Assembly: GCA_051877705.1 (NCBI GenBank)
Contig: JBJEJD010000181.1
Span: 1-35,634 of the forward strand
Origin: Coprococcus_A sp051877705
Lineage (GTDB): Bacteria; Bacillota; Clostridia; Lachnospirales; Lachnospiraceae
Direction: 5' to 3'
Length of the DNA stretch: 35,634 nucleotides
Shown here: positions 24,374 through 33,051 of the stretch, in pieces
Position numbering within the stretch: position 1 is the stretch's first letter
Layout: each line of letters starts with the position of its first letter
Notes under the pieces: model-generated
Seen by the model: the letters and a program-made list of their open reading frames with translations, nothing else
The model's database searches: none
What the model was told of the DNA's origin: nothing
Position numbers and translations under genes: made by a program

Positions 24374-26626
24374 TTATACCGATACAATCGGATTGTAATC
24401 AAAGGTAAAATATATATCTGAAAATTGATCTGACCATGCCAGATATCCTTCCATAAATTCTCTGATACGCATCAGTTCTTTTTCATCCTCATGCTTCATA
24501 TAAAGAACATAGCGGTACATATCCTTCGCTCTGGACACACTTGCCTTCGACGGTCCAATCATTTCTACCGTCTTAAAATCTGCGGCTTCAGCCAGCTCCT
24601 TCAACTTTCGGACAGCCCCCTCTGTTCTTCCATCATCAGCTCCTTCTGCCAGCAGCATCTGCATCTGTGCCGCCGGCGGATAACGCATCATACGTCGAAA
24701 TTGTATCTCCTGCTGGTAAAACCCTTCATAATCCTGAGCTGCCGCCGTCGTAATACAATAATGCTCCGGATGATAAGTCTGAATAATGACTTTCCCGGGC
24801 CTGCTGCCTCTTCCTGCTCTTCCTGCTGCCTGAGTAAGCAGCTGAAAAGTCCGCTCCGATGAGAGATAATCACCGGAAAACATGGACAGATCCGCGGCAA
24901 GAACACCCACCAGCGTCACGTTAGAAAAATCGTGACCCTTGACGATCATCTGCGTGCCAATCAGAATATCCGCCCCGCCATCAGCAAAGGTTTGAAGTAT
25001 TTTCCCCATATCATCTTTGCCTGATGTGGTATCTCTGTCCATTCTGAGGACTCTGGCCTGCTGAAATTCCGCTTTCACAAAATCCTCAACCTTCTGGGTA
25101 CCCACACCAAAACCTGCAATATAAGGCGATCCGCATGATGGACACCTCTCCGGCATCCGCATCTCATACCCGCAATAATGACATTTTAAAATACCATAAT
25201 GATGGGCTGTCAACGATACATCACAATGACCACACGTCATTACATAACCACAGCTTCTGCATGAAACAAATCCTGCATATCCCCTCCGGTTAATAAAGAG
25301 CATCATCTGTTCGCCTCTGTTCAGACATGCCTCCATGGCCTCCCGCAGCGGACGACTCAATATTCCTCTGTTTTTCATACGGAATTCTTCCCTCAGATCC
25401 ACCACCTGCACCTCCGGCAGAAGACTTCCTTCTTTCGCCCGATGACAGAGTCTGTGAAGGCTGTACTGTCCTTCAAGAGCTCTTGTATAAGAAACAACAG
25501 ATGGTGTTGCAGAGCCAAGCACAACCATAGCCCCTGCCATTTCAGCTCTGGCAATGGCTGTCTCCCTGGCATGATACCGCGGTGTCGTCTCGCTCTTGTA
25601 AGCTGCTTCATGCTCTTCATCTATGATAATCATGCCCAGCCTGTCAAAAGGTGTAAATAAAGCCGATCTCGGACCTATCATTATGGAGGCATCTCCCCGC
25701 ATAGCCCGCATATACTGATCATAGCGTTCTCCCTCCGACAGACGTGAATTCATGATCGCAATACAACTGCCAAACCTCTCATAAAACCTGGATACCGTCT
25801 GTAATGTCAATGAAATCTCCGGAATCAGGACAATAACCTGTCGGCCCTCGTCAAGAACCCGTTCCATCAGCGCCATATAGACCTCTGTCTTCCCGCTTCC
25901 CGTGATACCATGAAGCAAATGGACAGCTTTTTCCTGATGCCATTCCTTACGGCAGGATATCCCCTGCTGCCATATCTCATCCACGGCCCGCTGCTGTTCA
26001 GGATTCAATATCGTCTCTTCCCAGTTACCTAACCGCTGACGTACTGGATTCCGATAAATCTGTGAAGATTCCTCCCTCATCGCGCCGCTTTTCAATACCG
26101 CCTTCAATGTTGCCGGTGAAATCTGCAGGATCTCCGTCACAGTCTCCTTCGGGAGCCGTCTATCCCTAAGCAGTGCCTCAAGCAAACGCACCCGGGCCTT
26201 ATCCCGTTTATTACCCCTGCTTTTCTGAAGCATCTTTTCCGCCGCCGCCTCATCGGCCAGTACATATTCTACATGCCGGACCTCCCTCACATGACGTCGT
26301 ACAGGAAGTACTGTCTTCAGCGCCTGCACCATGGTGGAACCATAATGCAGCCGAATCCATTCTGCCAGAGCGATCAGCTGCCCCTGGGCAGCCGGCGCCC
26401 CACTGTCCACGGCCAGTACATCCTTCATTTTGGATTCATCATAGGAAGCCTCATGGCCAACACCAACAATAAAGCCCATCACCCGGCGATTGCTCTTCCC
26501 AAAAGGCACCTGAACCTGGCGCCCTACAACAACCTCAGACTCCAGATTTTCCGGCACACGATACTGGAATATCCGGTCCAACCTGCTCACTGAAATATCA
26601 ACAATTACATCTATATATAATGACAT
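24374..26626 (-). CDS. priA: Primosomal protein N' (PriA helicase)
   Basis: 3'-5' DNA helicase that restarts stalled replication forks by loading the replicative helicase. The protein (~750 residues) has an N-terminal 3'-DNA-binding domain (to ~110), a winged-helix-like segment, Walker A GITGSGKTEVYM (~241-252), a DEEH Walker B (IIIDEEHEAAY), a zinc region with paired cysteines (CRSCGY, CGHC, CHYCGY, CPSCG), and helicase motif blocks including QAAGRAGRG. ATG at 26624-26626 is preferred to a GTG two codons upstream because of the AAGG ribosome site. It is the first gene of the long cluster; the promoter lies at 26678-26707. Confidence 0.96.
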   Translation of the reverse strand: MSLYIDVIVDISVSRLDRIFQYRVPENLESEVVVGRQVQVPFGKSNRRVMGFIVGVGHEASYDESKMKDVLAVDSGAPAAQGQLIALAEWIRLHYGSTMVQALKTVLPVRRHVREVRHVEYVLADEAAAEKMLQKSRGNKRDKARVRLLEALLRDRRLPKETVTEILQISPATLKAVLKSGAMREESSQIYRNPVRQRLGNWEETILNPEQQRAVDEIWQQGISCRKEWHQEKAVHLLHGITGSGKTEVYMALMERVLDEGRQVIVLIPEISLTLQTVSRFYERFGSCIAIMNSRLSEGERYDQYMRAMRGDASIMIGPRSALFTPFDRLGMIIIDEEHEAAYKSETTPRYHARETAIARAEMAGAMVVLGSATPSVVSYTRALEGQYSLHRLCHRAKEGSLLPEVQVVDLREEFRMKNRGILSRPLREAMEACLNRGEQMMLFINRRGYAGFVSCRSCGYVMTCGHCDVSLTAHHYGILKCHYCGYEMRMPERCPSCGSPYIAGFGVGTQKVEDFVKAEFQQARVLRMDRDTTSGKDDMGKILQTFADGGADILIGTQMIVKGHDFSNVTLVGVLAADLSMFSGDYLSSERTFQLLTQAAGRAGRGSRPGKVIIQTYHPEHYCITTAAAQDYEGFYQQEIQFRRMMRYPPAAQMQMLLAEGADDGRTEGAVRKLKELAEAADFKTVEMIGPSKASVSRAKDMYRYVLYMKHEDEKELMRIREFMEGYLAWSDQFSDIYFTFDYNPIVSV

Positions 26627-26677
26627 ATCCACCGCCTTGCATCAAATCAATGCTAACAGAATAGCATAATCTTATTA

Positions 26678-26707
26678 ATTATACCATAGGTAATATGCTA
26701 TACGCAA
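26678..26707 (-). promoter_or_regulatory. Promoter with palindromic sites for the priA-thiN cluster
   Basis: Minus strand: TTGCGT (26702-26707), 18 bases, perfect TATAAT (26678-26683). A perfect 8-bp inverted repeat flanks the -10 box (ATAGCATA at 26661-26668 and TATGCTAT at 26694-26701), and a smaller repeat TGCTA-6-TAGCA lies at 26651-26666. A repressor site is possible. Confidence 0.65.
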
Positions 26708-26734
26708 TTTTTTTCTTCTCAGCCTCTTCATAGC

Positions 26735-26772
26735 AAAAGCTTCCCTGACCGAAAACCGGCCGGAAAGCTTTT
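26735..26772. terminator. Terminator after the TetR-type gene
   Basis: The outer stem AAAAGCTTTCC/GGGAAGCTTTT and the inner stem GGCCG/CGGTC enclose a small loop, giving a near-continuous hairpin that ends in TTTT. It lies just after the regulator stop codon and before the priA promoter. Confidence 0.82.
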
Positions 26773-26777
26773 CAGAT

Positions 26778-27392
26778 TTACTGCAATGATCCTTTCATCA
26801 TACGTATCGTATATTCCAACAAAGTCTCTTTATCCAGACTGGCATATCTGCCGCCTGTTACTCTGCTGACAGATGTTTCAACCAGCGTGATCAGAAGCAT
26901 AGCCATCACCATTCTGCCATAATTCATATCCTTCTGTGGTTCAATGATTCCTTCCCGGATTCCCGTCTGCAGAAGAATATCTGCAGTCCGGTCAACAAAA
27001 CGGTCCCTTGCAGCTGCCATCTCATCAACCTTTTTTTGAAGTTCTTCTGCACCTTCGGCCCGGTTCATTTGTAATTTCAAAAAGCAATAGATGATATTGG
27101 ATGAAAGGCCTTTCTCTGACCACTTCATGATCAGTTCCAACTGTTCTCTCAAAGTATCAGCTTCTGTCAGTTTTTCATTGACAGCTGTTACTGTTTTGTG
27201 CATCTGAAAACAGATAGCCTTTCCGATAATCTCGTCTTTACTTCCAAAATATTCATAAGCCGTACCTTTGCCGATACCTGCCTCCCGGGTTATGTCGGAT
27301 ACAGTCAGCTTTTCCATATCTTTGCCTGAAGCAATCAGACGCCCCACCGCCTCATAAATTGCCAGTACCTTCTGTGGATATTCTCCCTCCAT
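26778..27392 (-). CDS. TetR/AcrR-family transcriptional regulator
   Basis: Repressor of 204 residues with an N-terminal TetR helix-turn-helix: LTVSDITREAGIGKGTAYEYFGSKDEIIGKAI (~29-60). The larger C-terminal ligand-binding region is helical and lacks a recognisable pocket motif. It starts three bases after the RND transporter stop codon, and its ribosome site lies within the transporter's last codons (AAG GAG GGT), so both are co-translated. An operator of TetR type stands at the promoter of the operon, so it probably represses the transporter and itself until a substrate binds. Confidence 0.9.
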   Translation of the reverse strand: MEGEYPQKVLAIYEAVGRLIASGKDMEKLTVSDITREAGIGKGTAYEYFGSKDEIIGKAICFQMHKTVTAVNEKLTEADTLREQLELIMKWSEKGLSSNIIYCFLKLQMNRAEGAEELQKKVDEMAAARDRFVDRTADILLQTGIREGIIEPQKDMNYGRMVMAMLLITLVETSVSRVTGGRYASLDKETLLEYTIRMMKGSLQ

Positions 27393-27395
27393 CGA

Positions 27396-30300
27396 CTATT
27401 CACCCTCCTTGTTCTTCGCCTTACGTTCATGTATAAATAAATCATAGATACATGGCACAACAAACAATGTCATCAATGTGCCATATACCAGACCACCAAT
27501 CGTAACAATGGCCATCGGCTGAACCATATCCGTGCCATCTCCCATACCAAGAGCCATGGTTGACATGGCCAGAATGGTCGTCATTGCTGTCATAAGAATC
27601 GGTCTCAGTCTCGTCTTGCCTGTTTCAATCAGAGCATCCCTTTTTGCCATACCGCCTTCACGCAGCTGATTGGTATAATCGATAAATACAATACCATTAT
27701 TAACAATAATACCACACAGCATAACAAAACCCACCATACCAATAATACTGATAATATTACCTGTCAAAAGCAGTGCCAGGAAGCCGCCTGTAAATGCCAG
27801 CGGTATTGTAAAGAGAACAATAAATGGTGACAGCAGCGACTGGAACTGAGCAACCATGATCAAATACATAATAAGAATGCCGACCAGAAGCAGCTGAATC
27901 AACTGTTCCATTGATTCCATAATCGTCTCATTTTCACCGGACATCTCATAACTGTAACCATCCGGCATGTCATAGTCCTTCAATTTATCTGCAAACTCAT
28001 TGGTAACAAGTGTAACATTATATTCAGCGTCAATACCTGCTGACACAGTCATATATCGCTGCTGATTATCGCGTCTGATGGACGATAATCCTTCACTCTC
28101 TTCAATCACAGCAATATCTGAAAGTTTGATTTTTTCCTCATCGCCATTCTGTCTGGCAATCGTAAATTCATAATTCCTGATATCATCTCTTGTCAGCCTT
28201 TCATCGGTATCTTCTACAACGATAATCAGATAATCTCTGTTATTGACAGTCAGAGTCGTCGCTGTCTTCGCCTCAGCAACTCTGCCATAAACCTCCTGAT
28301 AGATTTGTGCAACGGTCAGTCCATACCCCATTGCTTTATTCTTGTCTATGGTGATCTTCAGTTCCGGCGTCGGATCCTCCATACCGTCTGACACCTCCAC
28401 AGTACCATCCACATTTTCAAGAATATCCGCAAAATCAGAAGCAATAGCTATCAATTGATCCAATTCCGGTCCCTTGATCATGACACTGACACCCGAACCT
28501 CCCAGAGATGACATATCCATGGCCGATGCAGAAACCGAAACTTCACAGTCCAGGTCAGCTGTCAAATCAGCAATCTCTTTGGATATCTCCTGACTTGTGC
28601 GTGTCCTGTCATCTTTTAGTATAACATACATGGTCACATTTTCTGTGTCCGTACCGCTGTAACTGCCCATAGCACTCAAACCAGAACCCATGATAGCGCC
28701 TACCGTATCCACATCTTCAATAGAAGAAACTCTCTCAATAATAATATCGGACAAAGCTGCTGTTTCATCAAACAGTGAATCTTCCGGCATCGTAACAGAA
28801 ATAGATATCTGAGAACTGTCCGTCTCACCCATGAACTCAAAACCTTTGCTCAGGAGTATACCGGCCGAAATCACCAGCAGCAGCAACGCGCATGCCAGTA
28901 CTACCAGACGATGTTTTAAAGCATTTTTCAGTAAATGTCCATAACCGCTGGTAATCCTGTCAAAGAAAGGATGTCTGATTTCTTTCGTCTTTACCAGAAG
29001 TTTTGATGAAGCCATTGGCACAACCGTTAATGCAACCACAAGACTGGCAATCAGCGAAAAAGCAATAGTCAATACCAGTTCTACGAACAGCTGCCTTGTC
29101 AGGCCCTCTGCAAAAACTATTGGTACCCAGATGCAGATAGTCGTCAGCGTAGATGCAATAATAGCTCCCGACACCTGTTTCGCCCCGGTAATAGCAGCAT
29201 CCCTTGCAGACATACCTTCTGCACGCAGACGATATATATTCTCTATGACAACAATGGCATTGTCAACCAGCATACCAACTCCCAGAGCCAGACCTGACAG
29301 AGAAATAATATTCATAGTAATGCCTGTAAAATACATCAGTACAATGGCAAATACCACACTGATCGGGATAGAGACAGCAACAGTCAGTGTCGGTTTCCAG
29401 TCCTTCAGGAAGAAGAAGAGAACGATAACAGCCAGAATTGCACCTATAACAAGATTCTGCAGAACAGATTCCACAACCATGTCAATATAGATTCCCTGAT
29501 CCATCAGTGTTGTTATATGTAAACCTTCGTATTCCTCTGCAGCATCTTCCATATAAGCTCTGATCTTTTTGGCAACATCTGCTGTTGAATAGCCGTCCTG
29601 CTTCTCAAGAGACAAAATAATGCCGTCATTTCCATTAATTTTGGCATAATTTTCATCTGCATTATTGATAACAGTTACTTCTGCCACATCCTTCAGTGTG
29701 ATGACACCCATATCGTAATCGCTGAGATCAAAAAGCACCAGATTCTCCATCTCTTCCTGATCCGACAGTTCATCTCCAATACGCACCAGATAATCTATAC
29801 CATCTTCCGTCACATATCCCGCCGGCATGGAAAAATTCTGAGCCATAAGGATATTGGATACCATATCCTTTGTTATAATACCACCAAGATCTGCCTGTTC
29901 TTTAGCAGCATCCACACTATCCTCCAATTGTGCAGAAGCACTCTCCAACTGCTGCTGGCCTGTAATAATCTGAATTCTGGCATCATCCAGCTGCGCAGAA
30001 GCACTGGCCTGTGCTGAATTAAGCTGGCTTTCCTGAGCACTTAATGTCTTTTTGCCTTCTTCAATCTGCTGCAATGCAGCCTGAATCTGAGCCTTTCCTG
30101 CTGTAAGCTGCGCTCTTGTCTGATCGATAACAGCCTGACCTGCCGCAATCTGCTGTTTTGCAGCTTCAGTACCACCCACACTGATTCCCTGCTCTTTTAA
30201 TACCTCAATGCCCGCTTCAGCCGTTGTAATTGCTGTTTCCAGGACCTGTACTTCCGCTTCAAGAGACGCTATCTGTTCTGCATTTCCTTCAGGATCCTCC

Positions 30301-31277
30301 TGCAGCACAGCAATCTGCTGATTTAATTCTTCAATCTTAACCTTCTGAGTATCTATTTCGTTCTGAAGATTTTGCAGCTGCTCTTCAAGCTTCAGCATCG
30401 TTTCCTCATTTGCCTCCAGCTTTTCTTTGCTTGCCTGAAGTTCCTTCTCTTTTTCATCCAGTTCTTTCTCGCCGGCTTCCATTTCCTTCAGCGAAGCCTT
30501 CAGCTCTGCTTCTTTCTCGGACATGGTAATCTTACCGTCGGTAATTTTTGAAGAAGCGTCCGCCATCTGCTGGGTAAAAGATTTACTTTGAGCATCCAAA
30601 GCTGCCTTGCCACTTTCAAGTTCGGCTTTACCATCTTCGATTTCCTGCCTTGCTTCATCGAACTCTGTATCCAGATTCGCCATCAGCTTCTCATTCAGCG
30701 CATTGATTTTATCCTGAGATAATTCAACCTGAAGTGATGACTCCAGCAGCCCGCTGGCTGTCACCGAAGCAACGCCATCTATACTCTTCATCTCAGAGAT
30801 CAGCGTCTGATTAACAAAATCTGAAATATCTTCGATGGTCATATCATCCCTGTCCACAGCCACCATCATAATCGGCATCATATCCGGGTTGAGCTTCATG
30901 ATAATCGGACTTCCAACCTCATCCGGCCAGTAAGATTCCAGCATATCAAGGCTCTCCCTCATATCAATCGTCACTGAATCCATATTGGCATCCTGATTAA
31001 ATTCCAGAACGACCATGGAATAATTCTCCGAAGACACAGAGGTAATATTCTTAATATTACTGATCGTTGCCATAGATGACTCGACAGGCTCCGTTACAAC
31101 GGTTTCCACCGTCTCCGGATTGGCCCCGGCATAAGTTGTAACAACTACAGCATAAGGCAGATTCATACTTGGCAGCAGATCTGTAGATAACCGGGTAAAT
31201 GCCTGGAATCCGAGCACAAGTACAATAATCACGGCCACAATAACCGTATAGGGCTTCTTTACACTAAAACGTGACAT
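27396..31277 (-). CDS. RND-family exporter with long coiled-coil insertion
   Basis: Proton-driven export protein of the HAE1/AcrB group, 1293 residues against the usual ~1030-1050. It has an N-terminal helix at 11-29, the first periplasm-type domain (AGANPETVETVVTEPVE...), a central transmembrane bundle beginning ~600 with the proton-relay segment LGVGMLVDNAIVVIEN (D672, N673 in place of the usual Asp pair), a second external domain, and a final bundle with GIIVNNGIVFIDY. The added ~265 residues (about 200-465; 29885-30680) are heptad-like, rich in Glu, Lys, Gln and Ala. No membrane-fusion (adaptor) gene or outer-membrane channel is nearby. The substrate is unknown. The ATG follows AGAGGTGG. 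Confidence 0.92.
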   Translation of the reverse strand: MSRFSVKKPYTVIVAVIIVLVLGFQAFTRLSTDLLPSMNLPYAVVVTTYAGANPETVETVVTEPVESSMATISNIKNITSVSSENYSMVVLEFNQDANMDSVTIDMRESLDMLESYWPDEVGSPIIMKLNPDMMPIMMVAVDRDDMTIEDISDFVNQTLISEMKSIDGVASVTASGLLESSLQVELSQDKINALNEKLMANLDTEFDEARQEIEDGKAELESGKAALDAQSKSFTQQMADASSKITDGKITMSEKEAELKASLKEMEAGEKELDEKEKELQASKEKLEANEETMLKLEEQLQNLQNEIDTQKVKIEELNQQIAVLQEDPEGNAEQIASLEAEVQVLETAITTAEAGIEVLKEQGISVGGTEAAKQQIAAGQAVIDQTRAQLTAGKAQIQAALQQIEEGKKTLSAQESQLNSAQASASAQLDDARIQIITGQQQLESASAQLEDSVDAAKEQADLGGIITKDMVSNILMAQNFSMPAGYVTEDGIDYLVRIGDELSDQEEMENLVLFDLSDYDMGVITLKDVAEVTVINNADENYAKINGNDGIILSLEKQDGYSTADVAKKIRAYMEDAAEEYEGLHITTLMDQGIYIDMVVESVLQNLVIGAILAVIVLFFFLKDWKPTLTVAVSIPISVVFAIVLMYFTGITMNIISLSGLALGVGMLVDNAIVVIENIYRLRAEGMSARDAAITGAKQVSGAIIASTLTTICIWVPIVFAEGLTRQLFVELVLTIAFSLIASLVVALTVVPMASSKLLVKTKEIRHPFFDRITSGYGHLLKNALKHRLVVLACALLLLVISAGILLSKGFEFMGETDSSQISISVTMPEDSLFDETAALSDIIIERVSSIEDVDTVGAIMGSGLSAMGSYSGTDTENVTMYVILKDDRTRTSQEISKEIADLTADLDCEVSVSASAMDMSSLGGSGVSVMIKGPELDQLIAIASDFADILENVDGTVEVSDGMEDPTPELKITIDKNKAMGYGLTVAQIYQEVYGRVAEAKTATTLTVNNRDYLIIVVEDTDERLTRDDIRNYEFTIARQNGDEEKIKLSDIAVIEESEGLSSIRRDNQQRYMTVSAGIDAEYNVTLVTNEFADKLKDYDMPDGYSYEMSGENETIMESMEQLIQLLLVGILIMYLIMVAQFQSLLSPFIVLFTIPLAFTGGFLALLLTGNIISIIGMVGFVMLCGIIVNNGIVFIDYTNQLREGGMAKRDALIETGKTRLRPILMTAMTTILAMSTMALGMGDGTDMVQPMAIVTIGGLVYGTLMTLFVVPCIYDLFIHERKAKNKEGE

Positions 31278-31312
31278 ATTCTCTTTCCACCTCTCATATA
31301 TTAAATCAAGCC

Positions 31313-31327
31313 ACTGAAGCGTTCAGT
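31313..31327. promoter_or_regulatory. Inverted repeat ACTGAA-N3-TTCAGT in the exporter leader
   Basis: Perfect 6-bp arms with a three-base centre, 36 bases before the exporter start codon and next to the TetR-type operator. It may be a second operator or a leader hairpin. Confidence 0.45.
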
Positions 31328-31332
31328 AGAAT

Positions 31333-31346
31333 TGACCGAATGGTCA
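31333..31346. promoter_or_regulatory. TetR/AcrR-type operator TGACC-N4-GGTCA
   Basis: The palindrome TGACCGAATGGTCA resembles sites bound by TetR/AcrR-like repressors in many Bacillota. It lies about 11-24 bases after the likely transcription start of the exporter operon, where binding would block transcription. Binding by the operon's own TetR protein is inferred. Confidence 0.75.
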
Positions 31347-31363
31347 GTCTGTTTTCGAACAGT

Positions 31364-31392
31364 ATTATACCCCCTCAATTACACAATAGCAA
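31364..31392 (-). promoter_or_regulatory. Promoter of the RND exporter/TetR operon
   Basis: Minus strand: TTGCTA (31387-31392), 17 bases including GGGGG before the -10 box, perfect TATAAT (31364-31369). Confidence 0.82.
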
Positions 31393-31425
31393 GACTTTTT
31401 CTATGAAATTTTCATGAACTGACAA

Positions 31426-31475
31426 AAAAGAATCATTGCAAAATACACCACCCTTTATTTTGCAATGATTCTTTT
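31426..31475. terminator. 19-bp perfect hairpin terminator
   Basis: Arms 31426-31444 and 31457-31475 pair without mismatch (AAAAGAATCATTGCAAAAT and its complement), with a 12-base loop and T-runs on both sides. It can end transcription from the FadR/small-RNA side and shields the exporter promoter. Confidence 0.93.
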
Positions 31476-31591
31476 AATTTACCTTATATTAGATTGTTTT
31501 GTTGAACCCGGCAAGATACAACATTCAAAAATAAAATATATAAGGAAGTACCGCTTTTATGCGGCTTTCAACTGGTACTACCAGTTGTTAC
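31426..31591 (-). ncRNA. Candidate small RNA (~165 nt), downstream of the FadR-type gene
   Basis: Between the FadR-type stop codon and the terminator is a near-consensus promoter (31598-31626), which would start a transcript at about 31591 ending in the 19-bp-stem terminator. The transcript contains a perfect stem CAACTGG-5-CCAGTTG (31569-31587), then CCGC-6-GCGG (about 31550-31563). The GGTACT..AGTACC blocks allow an alternative pairing that breaks both stems. Only tiny ORFs of 9 and 11 codons are present, without ribosome sites. No known RNA family was recognised. It is an inference from promoter, folds and terminator. Confidence 0.5.
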
Positions 31592-31597
31592 ATACAT

Positions 31598-31626
31598 ATT
31601 ATATAATGCCGGGGCTATTTTGTCCA
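31598..31626 (-). promoter_or_regulatory. Promoter for the candidate small RNA
   Basis: Minus strand: TGGACA (31621-31626), exactly 17 bases, perfect TATAAT (31598-31603), starting 54 bases after the FadR-type stop codon and with no protein gene ahead of it before the terminator. Confidence 0.65.
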
Positions 31627-31679
31627 CCCTTTTCACATGACTATTTTTTATTTTATGGAATTCAACAAATTCAATAATT

Positions 31680-32414
31680 TCAGGTGTCCATGTTTTGACA
31701 AATATACACAAAATGTTCATCCAGCGCTTTCTTGCCAAGTTCCAGATCATTATTGCAGATGGCTTCCACAAGATGGCGGTGAGTTGCCTGAAAATCATCA
31801 GAGTTTGTTTCCCCCTTCAGGATCTTGGACCGCATATCCCGGATGAAGCCTTCCATAATCTTCGCCAGCGCCAGATAATTGGCAATGACCAGCCTGTTTC
31901 CGGATGCCTCCACGATCGTATAATGAATCTGTTTATCACTGATGACCTTCTCTTCCTCATTGTCACTATGCTCCAGAATATCCAGATTCTTCCTCAATAT
32001 ATCTTTCTGGACATCTGAAATATTATCCATGGCCAGTACCAGCGCCTGCAGTTCAACCGCGTAACGGAATTCCTTGATTTCATTATAAGTCATCTTCTCC
32101 AGAGCATACATCATGGTCATGACCTGTACCAGTGTCTTGTCAAAGTGATCGGCAACATAATTACCGATACCATGCTGACTGGAAATAACACCGATGATCT
32201 CAAGAATCCTGATACCTTCTCTTACAGAATTCCTGCTGACCGAAAGCATCTGGGACAATTCACGTTCTGACGGCAATTTATCCCCCACTTCAAAATTACC
32301 ATCCAGAATATTCGTTTCAATATAATCGATTACCTTCTCATAAGCCTTTTCATATACCTTATCCAAGGCACTTCCCTGCCTTTCATTGCTATTTAATGAT
32401 TTTCCAGAAAACAC
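31680..32414 (-). CDS. FadR-subfamily GntR transcriptional regulator
   Basis: Regulator with an N-terminal GntR winged helix (VGDKLPSERELSQMLSVSRNSVREGIRILEIIGVI...HGIGNYVADHF, ~43-90) and a C-terminal all-helical FCD ligand-binding domain (~105-240), in which IHYTIVEASGNRLVIANYL and THRHLVEAICNNDLELGKKALDEHFVY carry typical metal-ligand His/Asp positions. FadR/FCD proteins sense carboxylates such as lactate or sugar acids; the ligand here is unknown. The GTG at 32412-32414 gives 244 residues but overlaps the HAD gene by 22 bases with a weak ribosome site; a TTG at 32364-32366 (228 residues) with AGGG upstream is an alternative. It is the last protein gene of the murD-like operon. Confidence 0.85.
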   Translation of the reverse strand: MFSGKSLNSNERQGSALDKVYEKAYEKVIDYIETNILDGNFEVGDKLPSERELSQMLSVSRNSVREGIRILEIIGVISSQHGIGNYVADHFDKTLVQVMTMMYALEKMTYNEIKEFRYAVELQALVLAMDNISDVQKDILRKNLDILEHSDNEEEKVISDKQIHYTIVEASGNRLVIANYLALAKIMEGFIRDMRSKILKGETNSDDFQATHRHLVEAICNNDLELGKKALDEHFVYICQNMDT

Positions 32415-33049
32415 CGCAGTTCCGGTACCGTTCGTACAGTTGCAGACGCACCTGCTGCTTCCAGTTCTCCTTCATGGGCATAACCATAATAAACACCCAG
32501 ACCGTCAATCTGATTTTTCACGGCTCCGATCATATCATGAAGCCGATCGCCCACCATGAGAACATACTGTTTCTCCTCGGGACCAGCAATTCCCAATTGT
32601 CTCAATGCTTCCTCAATAACTTCTGCTTTATCTGTTCGTCTGCCATTCATCTCACTGCCGACTATCACATCAAAATAATCGCTCAGGCCATAATTATCCA
32701 GGATTCGTTTTGCAAATATCTCAGGCTTGGAAGTAGCCAGTGCCACCCGCCTGCCTGAAATTTTCAATTCTGCCAAAAGCTCCTTTATACCAGGATAAAC
32801 GCCATTCTCAAAAATGCCGATATTCGAAAAACGTTCTCTGTATTTTACAACGGCCTTCAAAGCATCTTCATCATTCATATGATAATATTTTTGAAAAGAT
32901 TCCGCCAGCGGCGGACCTATGAAATCCACCAGATCATCGGGATCCGCCTCAATTCCGAAGGCTTTCAAAGCATACTGGACACATTTTGTAATGCCTTCCT
33001 TCGGATCTGTCAACGTACCATCTAAATCAAAAAGGATATTCTGATACAT
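32393..33049 (-). CDS. HAD-superfamily phosphatase (phosphoglycolate phosphatase-like)
   Basis: HAD hydrolase of 218 residues: motif I FDLDGTLTDPKEG, motif II Thr/Ser in VALATSKPE, motif III Lys in RTDKAEVI, motif IV MVGDRLHDMIGA. The cap domain (~17-85) is the small helical type. The pattern resembles Gph/PgmB-type phosphatases that act on small phosphates such as phosphoglycolate; the actual substrate cannot be told. The ATG has GGAGG seven bases upstream; it starts two bases after the MurD-like stop, so the two are co-translated. Confidence 0.86.
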   Translation of the reverse strand: MYQNILFDLDGTLTDPKEGITKCVQYALKAFGIEADPDDLVDFIGPPLAESFQKYYHMNDEDALKAVVKYRERFSNIGIFENGVYPGIKELLAELKISGRRVALATSKPEIFAKRILDNYGLSDYFDVIVGSEMNGRRTDKAEVIEEALRQLGIAGPEEKQYVLMVGDRLHDMIGAVKNQIDGLGVYYGYAHEGELEAAGASATVRTVPELRCFLENH

Positions 33050-33051
33050 TT

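Noticed and set aside
31568..31798. 76-codon minus-strand ORF overlapping the 3' end of the FadR-type gene and running past it
   Set aside because: The first half is another frame of FadR and there is no ribosome site; the region past the FadR stop is better explained by the small-RNA promoter.
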